Assembly: GCA_905220665.1 (NCBI GenBank)
Contig: CAJNAR010000019.1
Coordinates: forward strand, 186,001 to 250,000
Origin: Albugo candida
Taxonomy: Eukaryota; Oomycota; Peronosporomycetes; Albuginales; Albuginaceae
DNA: 64,000 bases
Direction: 5' to 3'
Of this stretch, positions 19,727 to 30,491 are shown piece by piece. The position numbers were made by a program, and so were the translations under genes. Below the pieces are notes generated by a model. It searched no databases. It had not been told where the DNA came from and saw only the letters and a program-made list of their open reading frames with translations. Position 1 is the first letter of the stretch; each line of letters opens with the position of its first letter.

Positions 19727-21031
19727 ATGGCGATGGAAATTGCGATTCCGTTGGCTTTGTCGGTGCCTTCACGCGAGTTTGTGGCCGCTACCAAAGACAC
19801 TGATGGGATACAACTTGTCAATGGATTAGGTGGATATACCTGTCACAGCAAGAAAGTGTTTGCTGCTGGTCGGGCGTTCCATCGTTTTGTAAAAAACGCC
19901 AAACGTGGACGATCAATGAGTTGTGAGAGTTTGGATAAGAATCAGCATGCAAAAAACGAACTTCGACGCGAAGAAGAGAAAATATTGAAAAAGTATCGTA
20001 AATCCATCCGTAATAAAAACTTTCTGGAACTCACAATGTATGAGCAATTGGGTCTTGGTGATATTGGGTTTGATGCGACTGAAGAAGACATCAAGAAAGC
20101 GTATCATCGCGTTCTCATTGAGCATCATCCAGACAAAACGGGAAAAACAGAAAACGATCCTAATTATCTGGCGGTGCAAACTGCATACACCACTTTAATG
20201 GACCCTGCAAAAAAACGATCATATGATTCGCTGTGTGAATTTGACGAATGGATTCCATTGGGCACGGAGAAAATCGTACAGAATGAGAGTGATGGTAATG
20301 GAAAAGATTATTATGCGCTTTATGGATCCGTTTTTACGCAAAACGCGCGTTTTTCAAAAACGCAACCGGTTCCGTCATTAGGAGACGATAGTACCGAACT
20401 TGAAGATGTTTATGCGTTCTATGATTTCTGGCTGAAGTTTGATTCTTGGCGAGAATTCACGCATGATGCTGAACACGACGTTGAAAGTGCTGAACATCGT
20501 GATCATAAGCGTTGGATGGCCAAGAAAAATGACGTGGTTGCTAAAAAGAAGAAGAAGAAAGAATACGCACGTCTTGCGACTTTGGTCGATCGTGCTATGG
20601 CTAACGATCCTCGCATTCGGCGCGCAAAACGAGCGGAAAAGGATAAAAAACTTGCAGAAAAACGTCGAAAAGAATTGGAAGAACAACGAGTTATCGACGA
20701 GAAAAAACAAGCGGAAGATGAAGCCCTTCGAATTGCTCGTGAAGCAGAGGAAAAAGAGAAAGAATCACGCAAAAACGCGAAAATGAACAAGGAAAAACAG
20801 AAAAAACTGATTCGAAAAGTGAAAAAAACGTTTAGAGAACTTATGACTGGGGCACAAGAACGCGAATTGGAATCTGCGATTGATTGTGTTCAAACAGAAC
20901 ATCTTTGTGACACCCTTGAGATGGAAGAGTTACAGCAACTCGTTAACGCTCTCGGAGGCTCAGTCGATACGTTGGACGCATCCGCTTTACCGCAAGTCAC
21001 TGCCGCTTTGGATCGGGTCGGTCGAGCGTGA
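19727..21031 (+). CDS. ZUO1: Zuotin-like J-protein (ribosome-associated complex)
   Basis: 434 residues, single exon. An N-terminal charged region leads to the J domain (about residues 104-172) beginning YEQLGLGDIGFDATEEDIKKAY, with the HPD tripeptide at about 134-136 (IEHHPDKTGK), followed by LMDPAKKRSYDS and a FDEWIPLG segment typical of zuotin/DNAJC2. The middle is a Lys/Glu-rich, highly charged helix (about 265-370; ribosome-binding region in the family) and the end is a short four-helix-like tail. The protein should stimulate a ribosome-bound Hsp70 (Ssb/Ssz type) to fold nascent chains. The two SANT/Myb domains of animal and plant DNAJC2 are absent, so the architecture is like yeast Zuo1. 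It follows the giant gene by 93 bases on the same strand. Confidence 0.9.
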   Translation: MAMEIAIPLALSVPSREFVAATKDTDGIQLVNGLGGYTCHSKKVFAAGRAFHRFVKNAKRGRSMSCESLDKNQHAKNELRREEEKILKKYRKSIRNKNFLELTMYEQLGLGDIGFDATEEDIKKAYHRVLIEHHPDKTGKTENDPNYLAVQTAYTTLMDPAKKRSYDSLCEFDEWIPLGTEKIVQNESDGNGKDYYALYGSVFTQNARFSKTQPVPSLGDDSTELEDVYAFYDFWLKFDSWREFTHDAEHDVESAEHRDHKRWMAKKNDVVAKKKKKKEYARLATLVDRAMANDPRIRRAKRAEKDKKLAEKRRKELEEQRVIDEKKQAEDEALRIAREAEEKEKESRKNAKMNKEKQKKLIRKVKKTFRELMTGAQERELESAIDCVQTEHLCDTLEMEELQQLVNALGGSVDTLDASALPQVTAALDRVGRA

Positions 21032-21427
21032 TTACACTAATGCTAAATAAAGTGTTTTGATCTCAGCTGTTTCTTCCGGCTAAACGTAAAAATTGACTTT
21101 TGGGACTCTAGTTGATTGATCATCACTTACACTTAAGTGGTGGTAAAGTAATCAGAACAGATCCGATCGAAGCGATTTCTGTAGATGAAAAGTGTGATTT
21201 TCTTCACTTTTTTGTCAGCCTCAATGTGATATTTAGGCGCCTGATAACCTCTATCTTTCATATAAGGACGACGTCAGATCTCAAAACAAGTCACTTGGAT
21301 CATTCAAGCCTTTATAATATAATACTTGAAATCCGCGTCAGTTTGTTACTTTCGCCAAAACTTTTATCATTGTGTTTGAAAAGCTAATGATTTACGTTCA
21401 TTATCTGATTTCGCATTGCGGTGCCTC
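21032..21427. other. Intergenic region
   Basis: About 0.4 kb, AT-rich. One open frame (21112-21387) has no domain or signal peptide and is judged spurious. Probably the 3' UTR of the zuotin gene and promoter of the next gene. Confidence 0.4.
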
Positions 21428-22363
21428 ATGAGGTTTCAATCGGTACTCCTACTTTATTGTGCCGAACTTTTCAGTCGTGTGGGCGCATTAAAACGTTTCG
21501 AGGATTCCACTATCTGCTCGCTTTCAATACACGAGTTATCATATATTAAGCCAACCAGTTTCCATATCTCCGCTTGTTTTGATCCAATCAGAGGTCTTGA
21601 ACCAGCCTGCTTGAGTTTATGTGATTGTCGACACGCACTCGGTGTGAATGTAACTCTATGCACTGGATCGCTTGCCTATCAGAATTGCAAGTTTATCAAG
21701 TGTGATAATATCGATCCAACCCGCGTCCAGCGTCATCTCAAAGATGAGAACGATGACACTGGGACCCACAATTCGTCGAAAAAGGAGATACCATGGATAT
21801 GCGTCGTGATAATCGTGTCCGTACTCTTCCTGTGCACCGTCGTCTACTTCCTACACAATTGGCTTCGCAATGGACCCATTCGAGGAGATAATCATGAGGC
21901 AATCGAACATGCACGTGCATCGATGATTTATAAAGAATTGCAACCAGACACAAAAGTGAAAGACTGCGAACAAGATCGTGAGTCCATCTCCACTACAAAC
22001 ACTCGTTTAGATGGTAATGTTTCGGTGATTTCTGGTCTGAGGGGAAAGCCACAGCACGATTTGTGCAATTCAATTATGACTCGAGAACATCTCGCCACAC
22101 CAAGTTACCGTGATTCGATGAGTTCAGATTCACGATCGAGTAAAGACGGGAAGGTTGTAGAGACATCCAAGTACGGTAAACTACGTGCTTCTCTGGAATC
22201 GCGGTATTCGATGAAAGAAACGCCAGTGAGGGCATCCATTGAATGTGAGACACCAAAACAAGGCGAGCGAATGTCGTTGAACGATGAGTACGATATCAAG
22301 CAGCAGTGTCCTCGTTTCAAAAAAGTGTTTATGTGGTCACGTAAAACCTCCATTGAGGTATAG
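21428..22363 (+). CDS. Cys-rich single-pass membrane protein, unknown
   Basis: About 311 residues from the ATG at 21428; an in-frame ATG at 21416 is also possible but places Arg/Cys before the signal peptide. The start gives a good signal sequence (MRFQSVLLLYCAELFSRVGA). A short ectodomain of about 85 residues follows with eight cysteines (including ACLSLCDC, TLC, QNC and KC), a possible elicitin-like or other small disulfide fold that I cannot assign firmly. A linker then leads to one membrane helix (IPWICVVIIVSVLFLCTVVYF) and a 190-residue basic/Ser-rich cytoplasmic tail with many possible phosphorylation sites (SDSRSSKDGK and similar). The layout is that of a type I surface protein. Function unknown. 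Confidence 0.65.
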   Translation: MRFQSVLLLYCAELFSRVGALKRFEDSTICSLSIHELSYIKPTSFHISACFDPIRGLEPACLSLCDCRHALGVNVTLCTGSLAYQNCKFIKCDNIDPTRVQRHLKDENDDTGTHNSSKKEIPWICVVIIVSVLFLCTVVYFLHNWLRNGPIRGDNHEAIEHARASMIYKELQPDTKVKDCEQDRESISTTNTRLDGNVSVISGLRGKPQHDLCNSIMTREHLATPSYRDSMSSDSRSSKDGKVVETSKYGKLRASLESRYSMKETPVRASIECETPKQGERMSLNDEYDIKQQCPRFKKVFMWSRKTSIEV

Positions 22364-22670
22364 CTATACTAATACAATGATTCTCGAAGTGTGAGTAATG
22401 GAATCTTAATGAGTCACACCACCCTATCCTCCAACCTGTTACTTTCTGCTGTGAGGACGCGTTCAAAAGCATACTGCGAACACTCATTCGAGCGTGCACT
22501 CCATTGCGAGAATAAAAACTTTGTTACGTTACTCAAAACTGTTTTTAATACTGTGTCTGATTGTACGAGAGTACCCACATCCAACTCATCTGACAACTGT
22601 CAAAAGAAATTGAGAACAACCGCACAATGTAGACTCATACTTGTGCAATTAAATAACTTGCGCTTGGTAG
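22364..22670. other. Intergenic region upstream of the acid phosphatase
   Basis: Roughly 300 bases without a credible gene. It must contain the 3' end of the preceding transcript and the promoter of the phosphatase; see the initiator-like site near 22633. Confidence 0.4.
22633..22653 (+). promoter_or_regulatory. Possible oomycete initiator plus flanking element
   Basis: ACTCATACTTGTGCAATTAA lies about 20-38 bases before the phosphatase ATG. It resembles the published oomycete core (initiator TCAYTYY followed by flanking CAWTTTNYY) in position and spacing but is not a perfect match. By-eye call only. Confidence 0.22.
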
Positions 22671-24092
22671 ATGGTAAACGCTAAGAAGAAAATCATTATC
22701 GGTGTTATTTTAGTCATTGCCATCGTCGCGGTCTCTCTAGGCGTCACACTAATATCGAACAGCGCGTCCACAAAATCGGGCACTAATTCCAACCCACCAC
22801 CGGATTCCGGCGCCAGCGCACTTACCGACATACATGGCGATTTGCATGGAAGTAATAACCCGTCTTCCAACTCTTCTCGAACGTCAACTGACTTCCCGAT
22901 TGCTGCTTTAGCCATCGGCGATTTTGGTGTCACCGTCGATAAAGGAAGCTGCTGCTCCAATTACGTTCGGCACGGAATCGATCTCTATAAGGACCAACGA
23001 GCCCAATCAAATATAGCATACTTAATGTCTATATCTGCAAAATTAAGAAAAATTCAGCTCATTATTGGTCATGGCGATAACTTTTATTATAATGGAATCG
23101 GTGCAGAACAGGTTTATCGTTTTGAGCAAACTTTCGAGCAAGTTTACAACCAGAAATCGCTATCAGGCATCCGATGGATCAATGTAATGGGAAACCACGA
23201 TTATGGTGGTAGTGGGTATCTCTGCGGTAAGAAAGATTTCAACTGGGAACCGTGTCAAACTGTAGAGGAAACTCTCAGAGCACTGGATCAACGCTTTATC
23301 ATGCAGAGCACGTACAAAAGCCCGAATGAGGATCGATGGAAAATGCCTGCTCGATACTATAAAGAGCGTCTCACAGATCCTCTATCAGGTCTGACGGTCG
23401 ATATATTCAATGTCGATACGAATGCCGCTAATGTGCATGGCGCCGAACAAGTGTGCTGCCAGTGTTACGACTATATGGGGAAGAAGAAGAAAGGTGATAA
23501 AGGGTACGTGGCATGCAGTTCAGTGACTCGAGGACATCAGTATTGTTTTGGTGGAAATTTAAAGTTATTTGACGCGTGTGTGGATCAATTCGATAAATGG
23601 ACCCACGATTCCCTCCAACAATTGATAAAAGATGCGGCAGCATCCAAGGCTGATTACAAGATTGTAAATTCCCATTATTCGCCTTATTTGCATATGAATG
23701 AGGTTGCGATGAAGAAATGGTTGGATGCAGTTGATAAAGCAAATATACAGCTGTTTATGTGTGGTCACACACATGGAGAGAGCCATGAATATAGACTAGG
23801 AACGCATTTTGTGGTGAATGGAGCAGGTGGAGGGATTCAGAGTGAGTCTGTAGGAGATGTTCCGTTGCCCGGGAAGAAGGCTGGGATTACACAAATTTGG
23901 GGTGGATCGGGTACACCGTACGCTTACATGGAATTGTTGTTTTCAAAGACGATTGTGAGAATTCGCTTTTTGACATTTGGAGATGACTGGAAATTCGAGA
24001 AAGATCGAACGGTGCAAACGGAAAATCAAAAAGTAATTCATTGTTGGGATATCCCTAAAGACGGTTCAAGAGGAAAAAAGTGCGATTCATGA
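22671..24092 (+). CDS. Purple (tartrate-resistant-type) acid phosphatase, membrane-anchored
   Basis: 473 residues. A short Lys-rich N-terminus and one hydrophobic helix (about residues 6-28, IIIGVILVIAIVAVSLGVTL) suggest a type II anchor or uncleaved signal, followed by a Ser/Asn/Pro-rich stalk. The catalytic domain has the metallophosphatase motifs in order: GDFG (about 83), GHGDNFYYNG (about 133), GNHDYGG (about 174), NSHYSPY (about 330) and GHTHGESH (about 364). These supply the Asp, Tyr, Asn and His ligands of the Fe(III)-M(II) centre known for purple acid phosphatases. The small single-domain form is closest to animal TRAP/ACP5. It hydrolyses phosphomonoesters, probably outside the cell or in secretory or lysosomal compartments. 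The membrane helix differs from the simple cleaved signal peptide of ACP5. Confidence 0.92.
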   Translation: MVNAKKKIIIGVILVIAIVAVSLGVTLISNSASTKSGTNSNPPPDSGASALTDIHGDLHGSNNPSSNSSRTSTDFPIAALAIGDFGVTVDKGSCCSNYVRHGIDLYKDQRAQSNIAYLMSISAKLRKIQLIIGHGDNFYYNGIGAEQVYRFEQTFEQVYNQKSLSGIRWINVMGNHDYGGSGYLCGKKDFNWEPCQTVEETLRALDQRFIMQSTYKSPNEDRWKMPARYYKERLTDPLSGLTVDIFNVDTNAANVHGAEQVCCQCYDYMGKKKKGDKGYVACSSVTRGHQYCFGGNLKLFDACVDQFDKWTHDSLQQLIKDAAASKADYKIVNSHYSPYLHMNEVAMKKWLDAVDKANIQLFMCGHTHGESHEYRLGTHFVVNGAGGGIQSESVGDVPLPGKKAGITQIWGGSGTPYAYMELLFSKTIVRIRFLTFGDDWKFEKDRTVQTENQKVIHCWDIPKDGSRGKKCDS

Positions 24093-24133
24093 CAATGGCT
24101 TTGAAGATATCAGTTATCTGAAACGTACTTAGA

Positions 24134-26745
24134 TTAAGTTCGGGGATTTTTGGGGCACATTTCTTCCAATAGATGCCGTTTCCATCCTTTTTTCCCAGAA
24201 GGAGTGATATTTTCATGACAAAGCGGACATCGGTTGGCTTGCTTTGGATGTGGTCGAGGTAGACAGTCTTCCATGCTCACATGTTTTTCAAAAAATTTGC
24301 AAGTGATTGCTTCTCCACATCGTGGGCACTCTCGATGATTATTCTTCCGTTCACATTCCAACAGCAGATGGTCATTCAATGTCGCAATTTCAATCACTTG
24401 ACCGCATAGTTTGCATGGTGTTAACATCGGACAAGATGCCCAAAAATGATGATCCAATTCCTCGGAAGCAAATGTATCGGCGTGATCACAAAACGGACAA
24501 GTGAGGTCATTTTCAGTAGAGTGATCATCTCCATCCTCATCTTCCTGCTCGTCCGCATCACGTTTGACCGACTTGCTTGCTGGTTGTGATTTTCCTGATG
24601 GCTTTTCTGCATGTGTACTTACTTTGGTCGCTTGAAATGCAGCATGGTATTCCTCTAGCTGCTTGGGCCTCAAATTTTTCAAACAGCTTTCAACATCATC
24701 GCCAACGATCTAGAGCACTTTTGTTCAGCGAAAAGTATGGTCAGAAAAGAAGTGGGATTGTACCCGATACAGGGCCACCATGATTTCCTTAGCAATCTCG
24801 CGTATCTCCCGTGACTGGTGCGCATAACAATTGGTTTCATCCAAAAAAGCGGAAATGTTTTCAAAGGAATAATCTGATTCCGGAATCAGACCGAGATTCT
24901 GATTCGTGACATGCATTGTCAGTAATGTCAAAAGTACTTGGCAGCGTCCTTGTAACAATTTGACAGCAATAGTTTTCTTGGTGCGTTTGAGAAGATGAGA
25001 AGCCACAAACACGACGCCAATGTTTTCGGTCGTTGCAAGTAATACAAGGCACTGTGCAGCTTCATCGCGTATTTTGATTTGCGTGATGCCAAGTTTATAC
25101 ACCAATTGAGCGGCAGTATTTCCAAGCTAGCATGATAACAAATTTAGCCTTGGGAATAATGCTATTACAAATGTACTCACAATGCGACACAGTTCTTCTC
25201 GCCGTAAGTCCAACGCGTACGGCATGACTTTTTCGAGTAAGCGGAAAGCGGAAATTGCAACTTGATTGATTCTATCGCCAATACCGCTCTGAACCAATGT
25301 ACAGCATACTTCTATGAATTGGACCGTATTCCCATGACTGCGGTCGTGAAAAACGTCCGATTCTTTCGCTACTTTGCGAATTACAGCGTCGCGATGATTC
25401 CATACATTGCTGTAATAACATCGCGTCAAGTACGACCCAAGAATCGCAATGAGATCCCCGCTCTCCTTTCGTAAGGATGATGGGATCTCTTCTGGATCGG
25501 GAAGACTCTCAGCGTCCATAATTCCTTTAAAATGAGGATTTTGAGCGTGCGTATCGGTACCATTTGCATCATCAGCGTCTTCGGACAGATCCAAGTCGTA
25601 GGAGCCATTTGGCCTGGCGGATAATGGACGATCCATTTCTGTAGCTTCAGACTGACTGTTGGAGGAAGTCATTCGAACTCTGTGAGGGGCTATGCTTACT
25701 TTTGAGATTGGCTCGCCATGTTTGCTCGATCGAACGGAGTGGGATACCTCGACTGGAAATGGATTAATGGGCGGTACAATTGCTTCTTTTGTGTTACTTC
25801 CGGATGATGATGCTTCCAGTCGCATAATGTCATTCTTGAGTCGTTTGGCAAGGTCGTAATCTTCTTTATCGACTGCTTCTTTCTTTTGTGATTCAAGCCG
25901 TGTTAGTTGAATTCCGATGTTTTTCAAATGCTCTTCCATCTGTTTTAACCGCTTCGCCTGGTCATAATCTTCATCCGCTACAGCTTGTAATTTAGCAACT
26001 TGAATCTCACGAATCCGTCGAGCTGTTTTCGCATCAAATTGCATGTCGGAGGAATCGTCTTTTCTTTTCGTCAAGCTGGCGGATGATAAATTGGCCGATA
26101 GAAGCGTTGGGCCGGATGCACGTAAGAATCTCTCCTGAGTCACAAGCTGGTCTCTTGCATGATCACAATGTCCCCGGGTGCCACTTATGTGAATCGCCAT
26201 TATACCAACTTGGCTGTATAGATTTCGCTCATTCATATAACAGGAATGTATAATCAGTTTAAAAAACTCTGCTTCCTGATCAATGTGAACGGTTTTGAGT
26301 TCTCGTGCCATGTAATTGCTCTCCACATTGGACTTGAGCGTAAAATAACCAAGTCTATGGAAAGGGACGTCCTCCAATGCAGAGTTTGAGCTGCCTGGGC
26401 CCCAATAGAGCTCAATTTTGGACGCGATGTGACTCTGATGCGACAAGAATTGGATCTGTATACTGAGGGTGAATTATACAGAATATCAATACGTAAGGGA
26501 TATTAAAACCTGCGTCACACGAGAGCTGCCTCCATCCAATTGTAGGATGAGCTCTTGTGGGTACTCGCAATTCCTAGTAGATGAAAATCAGCATTTCTCA
26601 AGTGCTGGCGGCTGTTGGCTTACTTTGGTGTCATAAATCCTTTGCAATTTGTTGTGTGACAGTTTAGTTCATTGGCAACGTGATCTGGGTCTTCTCCAGA
26701 GCAGCCGATAACTGTGAACTCAAGTTTCGTGATTGCTGCTTCCAT
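24134..26745 (-). CDS. CEP104: Centrosomal/ciliary tip protein CEP104, five exons
   Basis: Rebuilt by splicing: exons 26745-26624, 26573-26510, 26455-25181, 25126-24764 and 24709-24134 (introns 50, 54, 54 and 54 nt) give 2,400 nt and 799 residues. The N-terminal jelly-roll region includes YPQELILQLD, then LSHQSHIASKIELYWG, LGYFTLKSN and ARELKTVHID, the CEP104 signature. Two UvrB/C-like motifs in a coiled coil lie at about 205-280 (DEDYDQAKRLKQ and KEDYDLAKRLKN). A TOG-like helical array follows at about 400-650, and four C2HC/C2H2-type zinc fingers at about 675-795 (CPFCDH, CKLCG, CPRCGE, CPLCHE). CEP104 sits at growing microtubule ends and cilium tips and binds tubulin, EB1 and CP110 in animals, so it fits an organism with flagellated zoospores. 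It is divergent from RTF1 with 160 bases between ATGs. Confidence 0.9.
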
Positions 26746-26905
26746 TCGCGATCAATGGTCGTATACGCGCTGATACATTGCGTCGACCGCCTCCTTTGTG
26801 TATACGTGTATACCGCACCGAGAACGATTGTAACATACCACGCCATCTAACGTGCTATGTAACCGCTCACCAGTTAGCTATCCATCTCCCGTCGAAGGGA
26901 GGAAA

Positions 26906-29416
26906 ATGGCGACAAAACGCACTTCCAATGCTTCTGATTCCGGCTCTCATATTGCGTCTGATTCTGATTCTATGTCGACAGGATCTCGTTCCCCAAGCGC
27001 CTCCGGATCAATCTCGAATTCAATGAGCGGCTCCGAAAGCATTATACGTTCAGGATCTTCGAGCGGCTCGGCATCTGATTCCAGCGTCAGTGGAAGTGAG
27101 CGCGGTAGTGCGAGCGACTCACAAAGCGGAAATTCAGCCAGACAAAGTGGTGCAAGTAGCTCTGAAGTAATTTCGCGTCAGCCAAAAGCAAAACAAAAGA
27201 AGAAAAATATTACCTCAGCACCCAAAAAGAAGGCTTTAGGTCCGAAAAAACGGAAGGTTGCTGCATCGATCCAAGAAAAAGCTCAAGAAGAAAAGAACCA
27301 AGACGCAGACGATGAAGCAGATCATCAACAAGCGTCAAAAACCAAAAAGCAAAACACTGTAAGGAACCCACAAATGGAATCAGAAAGCAAACGTTTGTCT
27401 CAGGACGAAGATGAACAGGAAGTGACTTTTGCAAGTGCCACACAGATACACAGAAGCAGTAAAAAACTAGTGGAAGAAGATGAAGAAGATGAGGAAATGG
27501 AAGGTTTAACTGAAGTCGAGAAAGAAAAGCGTCTACTGTGAGTATCTTGAATTTCTTTCAATTTGATCTTAACTTGTTCCTTCAGCGAGAAATATGAAGC
27601 CGAAGAAAAACGACAGAAAGAAACACAATTACGAAAACGACTAAATGCGAGTTTAAAGGATGAAAGTCAGATAAACATCGAAGACGAATCGAGTGAGGAA
27701 GAGGAAGGCGCTGTCGATACGATATCATCGCGTCGAGGAAGAAAAAAGGATGGTGATCGTCGTAAGGAAGCTCTATCAAATCTCAAGGCCAATAAATCAA
27801 AACATCAAACGGGTTCGATGCTTCGGAATCGCTTGGGCGATAAATTTGACAGCGATGACTCGGAATTTGGTCGTGACGATTCTCGTCATGCTCTGGCCGA
27901 AAAGCGTCGAAAACGTCAGGAATTATTGCATCGTCGGGCTGGCGAAGATGACGATAGCTTTAGTGATGAAATGGATGAATATCAACAGACAAGTCAGCGA
28001 TCTAAGAAAAAAAGCACTGCGAAAAGCGCTGAAGGTGTCAAAAATGAGCTGTTAGAAAACAACGCTTCGCTAGCGGCAATGGAACCGATTGTTGAGAAAC
28101 CTGAAGACGTCTTACCCGCTGACTGGGGCCAAGCGCATCGTTACCTGCTTAAGCGCCGATCGTTCTTTGAAAAGTTCTTTTACGAGCCATACTTTGATAA
28201 ATTAGTTCGAGGCGTTTACGTCCGAATCCCAATCGGTGAAAAAGACGGTGATACAGTCTATCGCTTTTGTGAAGTTGTTCATGTCAGCAAGCTTCCTCGA
28301 CCGTACAAATTCGCTGGAGAAATGACACAGAAAGGTATCACCTGTGCTTTTGGCAAATCGAGAATTGAATGGCGTCTGAATGCGGTTTCCACGCATTCGT
28401 TGCAAGAATCCGAGTTCCTTTTGTGGCGTGCGACACTCAATAAAGATCGTATGAAATTTCCAACGTATGGAGAAGTTCGTAAAGTGTACCAATCCAAAAT
28501 CGATTTAATCTCAAAGTATCAGTATTCGGAGAAGGAAGTGGATGAAATGGTGCAGCGAAAGAATGCGTCGGGTGTTGGAAGCTCTAAAGTCCCCTTAGGC
28601 GTTCAACGTGTGCGTCTGGAGCGCGATATCAAAGCTGCGAGAGAGATGAAGAATTTTGAGAAGGCAATCATGCTGGAAGCGAAATTACAACGTTTACTAA
28701 ATGAAAATGAAGCCCGACAGAGTCGAAAGAGTGATGATGTACTTCGTATCACGGAAATTAATCGTCGTAATCGAGAAGCGAATTTGAAACAAGACTTACA
28801 AGCGCAAGAATTGAATGATGCCATGCGGGAAAAAATGACCAGTGCTGAAAAGCTTCAATTCATTCGCGCAAACTCAAAGAAAATGTTTCTGTCACGCGAT
28901 AAAATCGAGGCAAATCTTGCGCAGGGAAAGCTTGTGAAACTTGCTGATGGTCGAATTATGACTTTGAATAAAGTTCATGAAATTGAAGCTCTACCCGAAG
29001 ATCTCGTACGAAATAACACCAATCAGAACAGCGTGTTGGAGTGTGAAATCGGGCAAGATGGACGACCAACGGGAAAAATAGAAATTGATGTGGATCGACT
29101 CTTGGCAAAACAGCGCGAAAGAAAGAAAAAGGAAATCAAGGATAAAGCGGATATGGAAACAAAGGAAACTAAGGTCGAGTTTGTGGGTCCTGCGCCAACG
29201 AACGTGGCTGAAATGGCGGATGCTACAATTCGAATCCAAGATGATGATGGTTCCTGGATGACATTACGTCCTGCAAGTGAGATTCTTCGTCAAATGCGTG
29301 AGAAATCTAAAGTTTCCACTGAATTGAAAGCTTCCCGGAAAGGACTCACTGTCAAAGAATACTTTGATCGGGTAAAACGTCAGCGCGTGCAAGCACCAAC
29401 AGGAGCCGATGATTGA
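26906..29416 (+). CDS. RTF1: RTF1, Paf1-complex subunit with Plus3 domain
   Basis: Two exons, 26906-27537 and 27586-29416, with a 48-nt intron give 820 residues. The first ATG in frame with good context is MATKRTSNAS; an upstream ATG at 26852 would add 18 residues. The N-terminal 100 residues are an extreme Ser/Gly/Asp low-complexity tract, followed by acidic and basic stretches. The Plus3 domain (about residues 390-510) contains LLKRRSFFEKFFYEPYFDK, RGVYVRIPIGEKDGDTVYR, VVHVSKLPRPYKF and TCAFGKSRIEWRL, as in RTF1. Plus3 binds phosphorylated Spt5 and tethers the Paf1 complex to elongating RNA polymerase II, promoting H2B ubiquitination. The C-terminal third is a long charged coiled coil, also as in the family. 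Confidence 0.95.
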
Positions 29417-29694
29417 ATCGAATGTTCAAGATGTGTTTTCACAGGTTTAAAGACGGTTCCTCTTGTGACTTTTTACTAGTCAGCTGTATCCAAATCAAAG
29501 TTGCAGACGACGCGTTAGACAACCAGCGACGCACTCTCTTATAAGTGCGAAAAGCCGTTAACAGGTTATTTGCGTAGCAGCTTTGATTCAATGAAATGTT
29601 TGAAAGTGAATTTTATACAACATAGAGAGAGACGCAAGTACTGCGTCCACTAGTTGCCGATGTATCGACGCAGTAATCTAATAAGTATAAGATT
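29417..29694. other. Edge of the gene-poor effector island
   Basis: No gene seen. The convergent ends of RTF1 and the first effector-like gene face each other here. The island runs to the CBP20 start at 38729. Confidence 0.4.
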
Positions 29695-30306
29695 TTACTC
29701 GGTTCTTACGACCGTTATGCCGAATTTATTCATCAATTCGTGCGCTCCTTTGCTTACGTGGTCGTTGATACTTGATCCAAAGTCTGAAAATATGGTGGGT
29801 ACAGACGCTATACTGCGAGCAAATTGATGGCCGGGGGAAGCATTTTTTACATATGCGCTTATTTGGTGGCGGATACTTTTTCTGATATCCTCGTCACCAT
29901 ACGAAACGACCTTGTAAGATAAGTTGTCCGGATATGTGTCTATAGGCGCTTTACTTATGGGCGATGTTCGTCGAGTGTCAGACGCGGTCCTCAGGACGAG
30001 TCGACGAGCAGAGACCAGTCCGTTCACACCATTCCCATCTCGATCGTTGCGACTAATTGCTAGTTGCTCGAGTACGCCATCTTTTTCTAATGAACTCTTT
30101 GTCGCACGAAGCTTGGTCCTTGTTGATGGTATTTCTCCCATGTCCAGAGGTGAGGTCTTTGCAATTCGTGACTCTGATGCTTCGACCCTTTTTGAATTGA
30201 CCTGTTCCGAGTACTTCATAGAAAATCCATCTACTTCCCGAACACTCTTTGAAGCAACAGCAGAAAGTAGCAGTAGATTTGAAGATGAAAATAGCTGCGC
30301 CTTCAT
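29695..30306 (-). CDS. Small secreted effector-like protein A
   Basis: 203 residues, single exon. It begins MKAQLFSSSNLLLLSAVAS, a clear signal peptide with probable cleavage around residue 20-24. The mature part is hydrophilic, rich in Ser, Arg and Lys, and has no cysteine. There is no canonical RxLR, but a basic VSARRLVLRTAS stretch sits mid-protein. Similarity to gene B: both start MKA with a Leu-rich signal; both have an RRL/RQL motif followed 20-25 residues later by a TYPDN/TPDD block and then KSIRHQ/KSAIQRH. The upstream DNA also resembles that of gene B. Secretion, small size, family duplication and a gene-poor setting are the usual marks of oomycete effectors; host target and function are unknown. 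Confidence 0.65.
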   Translation of the reverse strand: MKAQLFSSSNLLLLSAVASKSVREVDGFSMKYSEQVNSKRVEASESRIAKTSPLDMGEIPSTRTKLRATKSSLEKDGVLEQLAISRNDRDGNGVNGLVSARRLVLRTASDTRRTSPISKAPIDTYPDNLSYKVVSYGDEDIRKSIRHQISAYVKNASPGHQFARSIASVPTIFSDFGSSINDHVSKGAHELMNKFGITVVRTE

Positions 30307-30458
30307 TGTCCAAGTAAAATTTTTTGGAGGTTACTAGAAAGCTGATAAAATGACTTATGAACGAGTGGAAGAAAGGTGTCCTGTGAATATCTCTTGCTCT
30401 AAAATTCAAATCAAATGCGTGGCTGTCAACACTCGTAAACCGGTGATTCGGTACGATC

Positions 30459-30491
30459 TAGCGTTTTGCGTAGGACTCCTCATGTTCTAAA
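30459..30491 (-). promoter_or_regulatory. Conserved upstream element of effector A
   Basis: About 155-185 bases upstream of the start. Read on the minus strand it contains ATGAGGAGTCCTACG, shared with the element upstream of gene B at a similar distance and, less perfectly, gene C. A second shared block, GGGTCGGGAAAGG (plus strand, near 30588), lies further out. It may be a promoter element or merely shared ancestry. Confidence 0.4.

Noticed and set aside
21112..21387. 91-codon plus-strand frame
   Set aside because: No signal peptide, domain or splicing connection, and it sits in the expected promoter of the next gene.
24577..24783. Alternative intron starting GTAAGT within the last CEP104 exon (near 24610)
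   Set aside because: The donor is good, but no acceptor at a plausible distance keeps the frame, and the exon is open through to the zinc fingers.
29695..30306. Canonical RxLR motif in effector A
   Set aside because: The closest matches (VSARRLVLR and TKLRAT) do not have the R-x-L-R spacing and the first is too far from the signal peptide.
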